From Zygaena filipendulae (taxonomy: Eukaryota; Arthropoda; Insecta; Lepidoptera; Zygaenidae): 64,000 nt of DNA. Where the stretch lies: the NCBI GenBank assembly GCA_907165275.2, contig OU015655.1, positions 1,004,501 through 1,068,500 of the forward strand, written 5' to 3'. A program made the position numbers and the translations under genes. How positions within the stretch are numbered: the stretch's first letter is position 1; every line of letters begins with the position of its first letter. Under the pieces are notes generated by a model, which saw nothing but the letters and a program-made list of their open reading frames with translations, was not told the DNA's origin and did no database searches. Of the stretch, positions 22,301 to 34,500 are shown in pieces.

Positions 22301-25300
22301 TTTATTATTTTGAGCTTATTATATATAGCTCTCCCTCTATAATTTTTTTTTATAGCCGCTCCCCGCGGTTACGCCCGCCTTAATTTTGGACTTCCCGCAA
22401 GAATTCCAGGATAAAAAGTACCCTATGTCCCTCCCTGTACCCTTGAGAACGTATATAAAAGATTTCATTATGATGTATGGTTGATATTAGTTAGGTTAAG
22501 ATAGTACCTTGATCGGTCTAGGCAGGTCCGGTTTCTTATATCTTAACCAAAGCACGGCGCTGCAGCTCAGCGTGGTGAAGAATGACTCCACAACAGTGCA
22601 GTATGTGATCAATGTGGTCAAGTTGTTGGGGATAAGCATCACCAGCGATATCAGCATCTGTAGTGGAAGAAATATCTCGATATGTGGATATTTGATGGTG
22701 TATTTTGAAGAAAGAAAAGTCCACTTTGCCAGGTTTCAGAGATTTATTGTAACCAGTTATGGCGATATTATTCATAGATTATAGTATGACTAGTAGTATT
22801 AGTAGACTAGTAGTACTATATTTTTATGTTTTTGTACTTTCTTATGTTTTTGAAAGTGCTCCGGCACTCTACTAACTGCTATGTAAGCAGGATAGAGATA
22901 ATACCCAAGAACGTCAGTTTTATACCATAGAAAATGGGCTACATAATTAAATTTTTGTTTTAAATCTATCTTGCATAGTAATAAAAAATATTGGACGTCG
23001 CATTTTTCCTGTCCTTTCGTAATAAATGACACGCCGATAATTTCGTGTGACGTCACACCCAGGTACATTTTATACTTAGGTACAATTAGTTATGACGTCA
23101 CGAGCCCCCACTCCTAAACTTTAATGGGTTTTATCCACGCAATTTTTCAATGATTTGAAAAAGCAAAGAATACGTGTCTATTATTTTATAGCAGTTATTA
23201 AATCGGTATGTAAAAACAAAAGACCGCAAAAACCTCGGACTCACCAAGAAAACGAGCGAGGGCATCGGCGACATGCACTTGACGTTGATGTGCGCGAGCA
23301 GCTCGGGCATGTGGCCGCGGCGCGCGCCCGCGAAGCACATGCGCGACGACGTCATCACGTGCACGCTCAGCCCGCCCACCACCGCGATGGCGACGAGCGT
23401 AGGCATCGCGTATTTGAACCAACCCAACGCCATCTCCGCGAAGTCCTACCCACAAAAACATAGGTAGGTAATATTTATTTATTTAAATACTAGCTGTGCC
23501 CCGCGGTTTCACCCGCAGTAATTTTAGAATTCCCGCGGGAATTCCGGGATAAAAGTAAGCTATGTCCTTCTCTGTACCCCCGACAACGTGCATGTCAAAT
23601 TTCATCCAAATCCGTTCAGCCGTTTTTGCTTTCACTTTCACATTTATAATAATATTAGCAGGACTAGTTGTGCCCCGCGTTTTCACCCGTGTGACTTACG
23701 GAATTCCCGCAGGAACTCCAAAGTAACCTTATTTACTTCTTATAACATCAGCTAATTAGCATTAAAAGTCCCGTCAAAATCAGTCGGAATTACGGATGCA
23801 TTTTTATTTTATACTAGCTGTCAAGCGAGGTTTCACCCGCGATAATTTCGAAGTTCCCGCGGAATTATTTCATACAAACTTTGCAACCCCTTTCATCTCC
23901 TTAGGGGTTGAATGTTTAAAAAAATCCTTTCTAATCGGATGCCTACGTCATACAAAGAACACACCCTCCAAGTTTCAAGTCTCTACGATAAGCGGTTTAG
24001 GCTGTGCGTTGATCCATCAGTCATTCAGGACAAAGCATTTTATGTATATATGAAGATTTCTAATTCTTTTTGGTAACTTTTAATTTTTGATGTGTTATTA
24101 ACTAACTAGCGAACTAAGCCATCAATCAATATTTATTTATCGTAAATGCAACAGATAGCCATGATCACATATAAAGTTGAGTCACCTTATAAAGTTGAGT
24201 CAGCTGAAATCTACTGGATTTTTAGACGGATTGTGTTGTGTGTTTGTACTCACCACAGCAATAGCTTCGGTGGCACTCACTCCAACCGGTCCCAGCACAG
24301 CCAGATAGGCCACGTTCGCGAAAATGTAGATGATCGTCACCAGAGGGAGCGATATGTAAATAGCACGCGGCAGGTTCACGAACGGATCGCGCAACTCTTC
24401 CGTCATGAAGTTCAGGTAGTTCCTTAACAATCATAATTAGGCTAAAGCCATACTACAAAGAGCAAGAGCTTATTGCTAAAAGCCTAGAAACTCACCGAGT
24501 GACTAATTGCATACTATCGCAGTAGGCCACATTGCAAGCTACTTCTACAAATCTTCAGGTGGGGAAGTGCACCCACTGCCCCCCCCCCCTCTGCCCCCAA
24601 AAGATCCGCGCCTGAAACGACGCCCCTAGGTTGGTAGGATTAGTGCCTAAGTTTACTAGGATTAGTCACTCGGCAAGTTTCTTGACTCTTAAGAAATAAG
24701 CGAAGTTCTTTCTAGTGTGGCTCTCCTTGAAAAGAAATTTCCCTTTTATAATATAGGTAACTAATTTAAATTATCAATCGATCAAAACAGAATCTTTTTA
24801 CTTAGTTATTACTTACCAGCCAGAGTATGAGAAGATTCCAGAATAAAATGCAACAGACCAATCGCTGACAGAGGATTTAGTATTTGTCCAACCATGCTCA
24901 AAATGCTTTACTCCTCCATCTATAATACATTTATTACCTATATGTAGTCACAATAATTTTTTTAGCAGATAATATCATCTATTTAACCCTTTCACCACCA
25001 TCCCCATAGTATCACGATCTACGAAAGACATGCTCCTGATGCCAGAAAAGTAATAAATTATAGATTAAATGATAAATATTAAGCATTCCCAACACTAGGA
25101 GAAATGACTAATATGTGGAGGTACCTAATGGCCATGTTTTTGCAGCCTTAACTTATTAAGGCTACAAAAACGTGACGGTGAAAGAATTAATCGAATGTTG
25201 CAAACATCTAGATTCTAGATCATGAATAACTTTTTAATAAAATTGTTAAATTAAAAATTTATTTGTACAAAAACAATAATAATAATAATAAAAATCCACT

Positions 25301-27047
25301 TCACAACAATCTCACCTTTACACATCCAAACAATTCCCCCAACAATAATGATGACCAAGGATGATACCTTGGTAAACATAAATACATTCTGTATTTTTGT
25401 TGTTGCTTTGACATGGTAAGCGTTAATGAATGTGAGCAAACCTGAAAAAAGACTTGCTTTGAGGTTCAAAGTTCAAACCCAATAACAACAAGTTTGTATT
25501 TGATCTGAGGTTACTTAATTAATCCATACAGGTAATTCATACATTTGAGTATGTGAGGTACCTACCTACTTTAAAAAACTATTATTTTACATATTGGAAC
25601 ATGTCCATTATTTAACCTTATGTATACTTTTCGTTTGGTTGTTTGTTAAGATTTAACTCAAAAACTACTTCAAAACTTGGTCAAGTTCAAAAATTCTTTT
25701 GCTACTAGAATGCTAGGTACATTATCCCTGAACAACATAGGCTATATTGTATCCTAGAATTTTCGAGGAACACCAAAAATACCACAGTTGAAACTGTGTG
25801 GAACAGCCGGTTATTTATAATTATAATTCTTCATAGCATCATAATAATATTCGATGTAACTGTACTTACAAATAGTGGCAGCAGCTACCAGCTTCTTACT
25901 CAGTATGTCTATTTCACAATCAGGAAATATTGGTTGCAAAATATTATTAGCAAATGTCAGAGACATTATTGCATTTGTGCTTGGCCTAAAATGGTATAAA
26001 AAAATTGATAATTGTTGCATACTCATATTTTAATAATTATCTCAACAAATTACATTTACAGACAAATACTATTCACACAAAAACAATAACTAATCCATAG
26101 TTTAATAATCCAATTTAAAACAGAGATCTACTTGATTTGTGTGGATGTAGTCCATTTATCGAGAAATGCTATATATCTCTGCATGACTGTGTGGTTTTGT
26201 AGAAAAATGATGCAACTTTATCCCTAAACTGACACTAAGAATTGCTGTTTACTTTCCATGAATTGAAATGATGAAAATGCTTAGGTCAGGTGGTTTAATT
26301 CCATTTAAAAGAATTGGTGCAAATACAAACAGACATAAGGTCTAAAAGCAATTGTTCTGAGTTCTTATAAGCTATCTGGAATCCGAGATTCACTTCTTAG
26401 TAAGTCTCTATATTTCTACAAATAATATACTAACTATGACTAGTCACAAGTTCAAAGTGTAGTACAACTTCAAATAGAGATAGCTTTTAACTGCTGAATA
26501 GTTTTTTATAGATTTCAGTACCTACATAGTTACTTCAGGTCTTAGAATACAGCATTTAGTATTTTTAATGGCAATTTATGGGCAAAATCGCATGGAAGAG
26601 GTTAACTATAGACATATTAGTGTTAAACTTACACAAAAACTAATATAGCATCCCATAAGTAAAGAAATGCGAGTAGTGGTCCATAAGCTTCATTGATGTA
26701 ATGATAATCTCCACCACTTTGTGCTAAAGCTGTCCCTATATAAAAAGTATAAAAAGTAAGTAACTTATTTATAACAATGTGACACAAATACAATTTTAGC
26801 CCATTTAACTAATTATTAATAAATCAATGTGTATTCACTTACCAAGCTCAGCATAACAGATTGCCCCTAACGTGGATAGGACACCACAGACCGCCCACAC
26901 TGAGAGGGCACCCCATACGGAACCAGTATTCATCAGAACTTCTTTGGGGGATATAAATATTCCTGTGCCAAATATGACACCTAATATTATGGCTACACCC
27001 TCTAAAAGTCCAAGCTGTTTCCGCATTTGAACCTTATTATCACTCAT
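19351..27047 (-). CDS. SLC7-type (LAT-like) light-chain amino-acid exchanger
   Basis: Exons in gene order are 27047-26843, 26735-26633, 25985-25870, 25441-25316, 24919-24817, 24422-24254, 23445-23245, 22657-22508 and 21592-21421, all GT/AG with matching phases (448 codons). A candidate last exon is 19373-19351 (seven codons and a stop, giving 455 residues), chosen only by acceptor and phase. Helix 1 holds the GTGIF substrate motif (residues 27-31). [25 protein letters not shown] and [20 protein letters not shown] match the L-type transporter layout. Cys126 in FPDC aligns with the cysteine that links human LAT to the 4F2 heavy chain, so a heterodimer at the plasma membrane is expected. Such proteins exchange large neutral or cationic amino acids; substrate cannot be read from sequence. 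The start ATG has AAAATGAG context. Confidence 0.9.
20240..20370 (+). repeat. Family R copy, short
   Basis: The head TAATATTATAAATGCGAAAG and the tail (CGCAGGTGAAACCGCGCGGA, ending CAGCTAGT) are joined with most of the middle deleted. Confidence 0.75.
20410..20735 (-). repeat. Family R-related fragments, minus orientation
   Basis: A GGAATTTTGGGAAAAAAGTA tail and a GCAAAATTTCATGACGCTCG middle are followed by a second piece with CCGTTCAGTAGTTTTCCAGT and CACATTTATAGTAAGG. Confidence 0.65.
20740..21005 (-). repeat. tRNA-headed SINE, copy S1
   Basis: On the minus strand a tRNA-like head with a B-box-like GGTTCGATTCCCGG leads into GAACACAGGGTTCCAC. Then come CCACGTTTGCTTGGTTTTCA and a (TTA)n tail. 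The same body occurs at 57885-58140 and, split in two, at 45290-45378 plus 47022-47105. It lies in the last intron of the SLC7-type gene. It does not form a full tRNA gene. Confidence 0.75.
21657..22000. mobile_element. MITE family A, copy A3
   Basis: This 344-bp element starts TACAACGTGTTAATGAATTA and ends TTAACACGATGTA, with TA duplicated on both sides. It ends 64 bases before the acceptor-side edge of exon 21592-21421 of the transporter (upstream in gene orientation). Confidence 0.92.
22350..22470 (-). repeat. Family R tail
   Basis: GCCGCTCCCCGCGGTTACGC followed by AAGAATTCCAGGATAAAAAG and CCCTATGTCCCTCCCTGTAC is a minus-oriented tail. It is truncated after GAGAACGT. Confidence 0.7.
23025..23200 (+). 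repeat. Dispersed repeat family D, copy 1
   Basis: GTGACGTCAC, then TATGACGTCACGAGCCCC, CTAAACTTTAATGGG and GAATACGTGTCTATTATTTT recur in the same order and spacing at 50938-51085. The copy ends 45 bases before exon 23245-23445 on the genomic axis (downstream of the exon in gene orientation). Confidence 0.75.
23490..23665 (-). repeat. Family R copy, well preserved
   Basis: It starts CTAGCTGTGCCCCGCGGTTT. It passes GGAATTCCGGGATAAAAGTA, CTTCTCTGTACCCCCGACAA and AAATCCGTTCAGCCGTTTTT and ends TTTATAATAATATTAGCAGG. Further tail fragments follow at about 23670-23720 and 23812-23880. Confidence 0.88.
25625..25812 (+). repeat. Divergent family R-like copy
   Basis: GTTTGTTAAGATTTAACTCA, CAAAAATTCTTTTGCTACTA, then CAACATAGGCTATATTGTAT and GAAACTGTGTGGAACAGC give the same order as the copy at 61240-61410. 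The AAAAATTCTTT words also link it to 11251-11472. Confidence 0.6.
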
Positions 27048-27732
27048 TTTTGAATAAACACACACACAACACTTTTTGATTTAACTAAATGTATTTGTTA
27101 TTAACGAAATTCTTCAGATATTATGCAGATAGGTTACCTCTTGAAGGCACACAAAAGGACTGGTATCCAAGTATTTATATTGCTAAATGTATTTACTTTT
27201 ACAGTCTATTTTACAATTTGAGGAATATTATACGATTAGCCAACCAGTTTTTATACAGAAATACATATTTTATTGATAAATAAAAACATGTGAGGATTTG
27301 AGAAACTTTTCTTTTTCTTTAGTTTTTTTTTTTATTTTGTTATGGCGCCGCGCGGTTTGCGCTTTTCCTTTAGTTTATGGTTTATGACTTCAGACTTCAG
27401 GCACTATGTGTTGCCACAGCCCAGCGTAGACAGAGATTTCAACGCATTACAAAAAGATGATTTTTTAAAGATAGCGCCAAAAGTTATTAGAGTAGGATAG
27501 CGAATTGAACAAGGAAAGAGAAACTTCCGTGTAGTAATTAGTAGGTAGGTACATCAAAGATTGGCAAGATACCAGTAGTTGCAGTACTAAGTTTCGTTAT
27601 TAGTTATTGAAAACAATAATAAATTTATAATATAATTTCCTTATTTTTACTCTTTTTTTATGAACACCTATTTATTTATAAATAAAAGCTCAAGATACGT
27701 TAACATTAACCCTCTTGAGGTAATTTTCATAG
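27048..27732. other. Spacer between two tandem minus-strand genes
   Basis: This lies between the stop codon of the secreted-protein gene (27733) and the start of the SLC7-type gene (27047). It should contain the 3' untranslated end of the first and the promoter of the second. It is AT-rich, with a GGCGCCGCGCGG patch near 27345. No element was recognised. Confidence 0.5.
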
Positions 27733-29141
27733 TTAAAAAGAAAATAGTTTCGGTGATATTTCAGGATCAGGATCTGGATAATATTGAAGTAAATCTGCTA
27801 CTGGGGCCTCTTGGTCCTCGTAAAAGTCACATGCCAATAAATATTCTCGCTTCGAGTAATCATCACCCTTACAAAACATTTCTCCTGTAACCACAGAAAT
27901 TAATATAATTATTTCAAGAACTATATATTTTATACTAAAACTTTAAACAATAACATAGAACAGTAACCTTCTATATCCATAATATGAACAGGTGTTTTAG
28001 CTTCTAGAGCTCCTACACAGTAGTGCTCCTCAGTTAAATCTGGATGCCAATACATTATAGCATCTCGGCATGATGGACCAGCTATAGGTAGCAGAATTCT
28101 GTCCTAAAAATAAAAGTTTTTCAGTGAATAAAAAGAGAAATTATGACAATTTATATAAATCCATTGTATACTGTGATATACCTTACAAATTATTTTATTA
28201 TTGACAATTGGTTCTTTCACTTCTCCCGTGCAAAAAAATTTACGTTTCTTCCTCATAATTACTGTACTAACTTCTAGAACAGTCTTTATGCTATTCCCTA
28301 GAAGGAAAATTATATTTTTTAGCTGAATAACTGAAGCCTTTATAACTGCAGATATAAAGTAATAAATATAAGTACTTAATAAGTAAATACCTTTTTCACC
28401 ATTTATAGCTTCCAACTCTCTCATTCCTCTGGCTTGTGTTTCCCGGCTATTTTGTTGTTTCATATATTTTGCCAAATTTTCCATTGCATCTACAAACTCG
28501 TCAATTGGTCCTACAGTATAGGCAAGGTAAGTTTTACCATCATGTAAATAAGTTGGAATGAAAACAAATCAAAAATTTCATCAAATTATTTATAAAAGTG
28601 ATTAACCTGTGCCAAAACTAGCACCGTCGAGGTAATTCAAAAATTGGTAAAATCGTAATGCTTCATCGGATTCAATTTCATCCATCACTGGTCTCTGTAC
28701 ATAAAAAATCTTTTTATTAGGGGCGGACGATCTAAATTGATTAATTGAATGCAAATCCAATTTTTTAAGCTTACGAATTTTCCGCTCCACGCTCCTACAT
28801 CAGAATAGAGTGAATTCACCCTGCTAGGCATCCAATCTAAGGACGATCGGGCTACTAAAACTGGATGCTGTAATCGAATTAAGTCATAATAGTTGTTATC
28901 AAGGTTATTTCTAAATATTATTTAAATTACATATCATTTTTAAATAAAAAAAAATGCATTTTGTTAGAAAGTGGATCGAAAGTGTTTCTTTTACGAGATT
29001 TTGTTTTAGTAAAATTTTGATTGGAAGTCTACCGGGTCTGTTGTTAATATTTAATCAAAATAATACCATGGATGGAACTTTAGCAAAACCATTTTCGATT
29101 AATATTACTATGAAAATTAATAAACTCAAGGGAAATAACAT
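27733..29141 (-). CDS. Secreted six-cysteine protein of unknown family
   Basis: Exons in gene order are 29141-29067, 28867-28775, 28694-28607, 28510-28391, 28261-28182, 28103-27968 and 27884-27733, with consistent phases, GT/AG borders and 248 codons including the stop. Residues 1-20 are a clear signal peptide (MLFPLSLLIFIVILIENGFA). The N-terminal half is cysteine-free and includes HPVLVARSSLDWMPSRV and LDGASFGTGPIDEFVDAMEN. All six cysteines lie in the C-terminal half (FFCTG, IICKD, PSCRD, HYCVG, MFCKG, LACDF), suggesting three disulfides in a compact extracellular domain. The end is acidic (YYPDPDPEISPKLFSF). There is no transmembrane segment after the signal peptide. The donor after exon 1 (ATG, then GTATTA) is the weakest link. 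I do not recognise the family. Confidence 0.75.
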
Positions 29142-31590
29142 TTTGCCTACGCTGTAGACTGTAGTGAATAACTATCCCTATTTATTTTTGTAACTGTTTT
29201 CTTATCTAAACACCACCGATTTTATTACACTACAAGTAATTAAAGTGCTACAGAGATTGCGTTCATTATTTGCTAGCCATTTAAAATAATTGGGAAAAGA
29301 AAATGTTCTATAACTTTTACTGATATCTCAGATGAAAATAAAAAAATGGGTAGTTTCATAAATATTTCAAATATTTTGAATTTTGTTTTATTTAACTAAT
29401 TAATGTTATGATTGAGCATGTTCAGTAACAAATTAATTTCTAACTCTACCCCAACTATTAATAACTTTATTCAAAACCTTGAACTGTCAATATTTAGAAT
29501 TTGACCACAATCTTGAGACTTGCTCGTAAAGAGACTCATGCTGCGCCACTTTTCAGTTCATATTGCACTTGCAGCTAATTAAACACCCTTACTTTTTGCT
29601 TTTACCATTTATTTTTGATTCATTTATTGAATTTTAATGAAACGTTATGTCATGCAATACTTTAAATTACTGAACTAGCGTCTTTAATTTAAAAATCTCG
29701 GCAGAGGTTTTACGTTAATGATTTTCCCCTTGCATTGGTCAATTAACTTTCGACTCCATAAGTATGACTTTACCCTCGACTCGGGTCAAACTCCAGCTTT
29801 GAATATAATATAATGACCACTTCTAACAAATTGTAGTATTATTAGTAATAGTGAAATTCTTGCAGGAATACCAGGATAAGCTATACATATAAACCCTCCT
29901 CTTGAATCACTTTATCTATTGGTGAAAACCACATAAAAATTCTGTTCAGTAGTTCTCAAGTTTATTGCGTACAGGTAGAGAGACGCGGCGGAGGGCTTTG
30001 TTTTATAATATTATGTAAGGATGGAAGGCGCAACTAGTTTCAAAATATATTCTTTAGTTATTCTATAATATAGGAATTAGGAAGAACTATTCTGGGTAAT
30101 CTTTCAGTCACCAAATATTTTAAAAAATTGTCCGTTGTTTAAATGATTACGAGGGGATGTATACCCATTTTTATTTCTTTTTTTTGTAAGCTCTATTTTT
30201 ATTATAAGAGCGAAAATACAAGCTATGTTTTAAAACTAATCGCTTTGATGCAACGTTATGCAGACGTGCTTGCTGATTTATTTATTTTTTGCCGCAAGTT
30301 AAAATGTCGCAGATTTTTTCGTTATGCAGCGATAAATTCGTAGTGCGCGTCATATCAAATAGGTATATTTTTTTTTAAAGGCAGCTAGCGCTTGACGATA
30401 TTATAGAAATTATGCTGGAGTTGCCGGACGTAACCAAACGTCTAGATAGAGGAGCTGTGACGTGTTACGTGATTGCTTAATTATTCTTCTGAGGTGATTA
30501 CCTTCTCTGCACTTCTCTGTGATAATCACTGTGTGATTTTTGCCAGTAAATTCCCATCCCGTAGTAGTTATATTATACTCTTTGCTCCTATTGAAAGTCG
30601 CGTTTACCTTAAAATTATTATAATAAATTGCATGAAATTTATTATAATAAATTGTGTCAATATTTCAAAAATAGAGCCTTAGAAAAGCGTTATCGTGAAA
30701 GATTTACTAAAAAAAATTCAATAGTTTTCCAAATTATTCAACTTTTAATTTTGTGAAACGGAACGTTGCAACGAAACACCTATCACAGCCAAGTTTGACA
30801 CATGACGTCACTTTTATTTTTTTAGGAAACATTTAACTATTTCAGAGAAGGCAAAAGTAACTAAGTGCATACGGTCAACGCATATTTTCCATTTTCTGAA
30901 GTTTTTTACTTACTTTAAAATGCATCGTAGGTGCATTTCGATTCTTTACTGGAACTTTTGGAAGTAACTCGACACAGTTCAACCTTAATTTCGCTTTTGG
31001 ATATTGAAGACCTTAATTTCGCTTTTGGATATTGAAGTTATCTCTCTGTCAGTGTCACATGACCCTGTCAATACGACAGTGACATTTCTATCACAGATTA
31101 ATAAGGCGTAATTTTGAACTAGTGACGTCATGCCGCGTTTCAGCGGTAAGGTCTAAAGTAGGAACTTTGAAACGCTCTATTTAATTAATTTATGCATATA
31201 TTTTTTCTCTTTTTCTTGCCTTATTTAAGTAGGCCATATATCTTTAAAATAGACTGAAAAAAAATTCATGCATGTACCCTATTTAAACGGTTCGATTTGA
31301 AAATATAAACTAAATGAAGAAAAATAATTGAAACGTGAAAAAAAATTTAAGTTAATATTCGGCAATAATATTTTTTGAGGTTGGCGTCGAAATATACCAT
31401 AGGCTTACTTTTGGTGTTTTTTATTATTGCGTTATCTGTGGTTTTCGTCCGCGACCGCGCCAAGCCAACGGTTGAACGGTTATTGACACGTCTTGTCAAC
31501 GGAATTTTGGTTTTAACGTGTCTGTGATCGAATTTGTGTAAATTTTTACAATAATTTTCGTATTTTAAGCATTGTTTACTCGATTCAAGT
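29142..31590. other. Divergent intergenic region upstream of UHRF1
   Basis: This lies between the start of the minus-strand secreted protein and the start of UHRF1. It contains a minus-oriented family R piece (29860-30030, ending in a GTTCAGTAGTTCTCAAG-type segment), a fragment like the 4202-4583 element end (about 30480-30496) and an exact local repeat of CCTTAATTTCGCTTTTGG near 30984-31035. TGACGTCA words occur near 30805 and 31124. No TATA box is apparent before the UHRF1 start. No coding exon was recognised. Confidence 0.5.
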
Positions 31591-34500
31591 ATGCATGTTC
31601 GAGTTAGGGTTCTCGGCCAACCTGACACGGTTGTTGCGGTGGACTCGAAATTGAGTAAGATAGAACGTTTTCGAATATTATTAGAAGAAAAGTTTAGTGT
31701 TATTCCTGAGTTACAACGTTTATTTTATGGCGGTAAATTGGTAAGATTCCTAAACACATTGATTATAGCAGCAAGATTTATTAGTTAAGAATTAAGATAT
31801 AATTTTTGTTTGATCTCGATAGACTTATTACTTTCTATTTGAAAAGGTGCGTACGTACGTACCTAATTGGTTATGAATTTTGCATCGACGTTCATAAGTT
31901 GAGGCACAGTTTATTTAAATATTTATTTATTCTTTATTGCACAGTAAGTACAAATGGCGAACTTGATGCCTTGCGGCATTCTCTACCAGTTAACCATTGG
32001 GTAGACCGAGAGATATAGAAGATGGGGTGTGCAAACAAAACAATATATAATATACTTAATACAAGATACTAATAATTAATAACTAAAACATAAAGACGCA
32101 ATTTACTCACAATAAATACTATAACACATGCATATCCTACACATATCAATACAATAAAATACATACATACATAGTTACATATATATATATACATACCATA
32201 TATACGTACGTACCATATACATACAAAATTTATAGAGTTAAGATTTAAAGGTACCTATGAAAGGTTACTAATGGCAAACAGTCCTAGGGACATGAGAGCT
32301 ACCGTAACTTAGTTTTCAAATTTAAATTCAAATATACTTTATTGCACACATACAGTATAAAACATATTTACAAAAACACAACAACATATGGATACGTACA
32401 ATAAGGTGACCTATATTGCTAAAACCAAATTTTTGTGTCTTATAAACATTAATGATAGTAGAAATAAATACAAACAAATGTAGCACCCAATTTTTTACTA
32501 TACATAAAAGTCACATTCTTCATATCTAAATCCAGATTATTTGATTCTCTACTAACATAAGATATGATAATATATATCTTAATATATATAAATCACGTGT
32601 CACGTTGTTTGTCCGCAATGGACTCTGAAACTACTGAATGGATTTTGATAAAATTTTGTAACCATTTATAATATGGTCCAACTTAAAAGATAGGATAGCT
32701 TTTATCCCGAAATTCCAGCAAGAACTCCGAAGTTACCGCAGATGAAATCGCGGAGGACAGCTAGTATATATATATAATTGAATCCCTATTTCCCTTGGTC
32801 ACATGTGAACAGCTGGATCAATTTCTTTTATTCTTTTTTTGTTGTGTTTGTTATTGTAAGGAGAAGAAGAATATGAAAGATAGTGGAGTTACTGTGGGAA
32901 TCCCGAAACTCACATGGGTGAATGTTCAAAATGGTTGGACCGATTTTGACAGAACTTTCACTGTTAATAACCTGATGTTACTACTTCTTAATATACTAAA
33001 CTTCATTCATTTCATCTCATGTTATAGGGAGTAAATTAGGCTACTTTGGAGTTCCTGCAAGAGTTCTGAAACTTAAGTGGGTAGCTAGTTATTTATAAAC
33101 CTGATTGGCATTTGTTTTATTATAATTCTTTGACTGTTTCAACATATTTAATGAATAATTTTAATATTGTTACTAAAATATTTCTAAATTTGAATTAAGT
33201 ATTTTTAATTTTCTGTTTAAATTTTTGTTTTTTGTTATTTCTTCCTTTTTCTTGATCAACTGCTGATTTATTATTATTATTACATGTATTATTGCAGTTT
33301 TGACATTTTAAATTTTATAATATTTTTTTTTTTTAATTTATTTAAGATGACATTTGCATGCCGGAAAACAATGCCGGCAGAATATGTTGAATTAATTTTA
33401 ATGTAATACCATTTATGTATCACTAGTTGTGCCCCGCGGTTTCACCCGCGTTAATTTCAGAGTTCCCGCGGGAATTCTGGGATAAAAAGTACCCTATGTG
33501 CTAATCTGATGTATAAGCTATATTATTGTAAAGTTATCCATCCAGTAGTTTTTGTGTGAAAGAGTAACAAACATCCATCCATCCATCCATCCATACTTTC
33601 TTACAAACTTTCGGGTTTATAATATTAGTAGGAAGTAAGATATTCTTGCAAATAAATAAATATTATATTATTATTATGTTAATGTATATTATTGTACTAA
33701 TAATATATGTTTAACGCGAATAGTTATAATAAAGTATAACTATTATATTATTATATTATAAATAATGAAACCTTTGCCTGTTGGAGCAATACATGAACAT
33801 AAAAGAGCAGTATGACATAAAACATAATAATTTTGGTAATAAATTTAATTTTAATAATAATGAACTTATTGAATGAATGAACTTATTGAAATGACATGTG
33901 AAATAAAGGCTATAATAAATAATAATGTTTGCACTTTATTGATCTCTTCCAGCTCGAAGATGGCTACACATTCCATGACTATAACATTAGACATAATGAT
34001 GTAATACAACTAATGGAAAGAGTCCTCCCAGTTGAGAAAGCGATACCTGTCAAGAATGAAGAAAAAGTTATCGAAGAGTTATCTGAAAATAATGTGGGGA
34101 AAGAGGAGAGTGAAGATGAGAACTATACAGGTTAAATATCTTCATTTAATTTTTGACAAATTTTAATTATAATAATAATTCAGGCTAGCTGGTGCCTGTG
34201 CTTTCACCTGTATGAATTTTCCCCTTTCAATGACAGTTAATGTAAATAAAACATATAATATACAAAAATTTCTCATCTTACCTGGTAAATATATTAAAGA
34301 GTTGGTCACCCGGCGGTTTCACCAATGCCAATTTCGAAATTCCCGCAGGAATTCTTAATACCAAGAAGATAAAAATCTCTCCTATTTCAAGACCTAAATT
34401 ACTTGTAACTAACTATACAGGTGAATGTACATAATATAGGTTTTTTTTATATTTGTGTCTTCTAATTTAGTAGCTTTTTGTCCTAATAGATGCACAAAGC

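Larger units (their letters stand above)
31591..34130 (+). other. UHRF1 ubiquitin-like domain (exons 1-2)
   Basis: Residues 1-109. The ubiquitin-like fold runs [17 protein letters not shown] to [14 protein letters not shown] and is split at YGGKL/LEDGYTF, where human UHRF1 has RGKQMEDGHTL. The UBL helps engage the E2 and supports H3 ubiquitination. An acidic linker ([17 protein letters not shown]) follows. Intron 1 is 2.2 kb and holds two LINE-like tails and family R copies. Confidence 0.93.
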
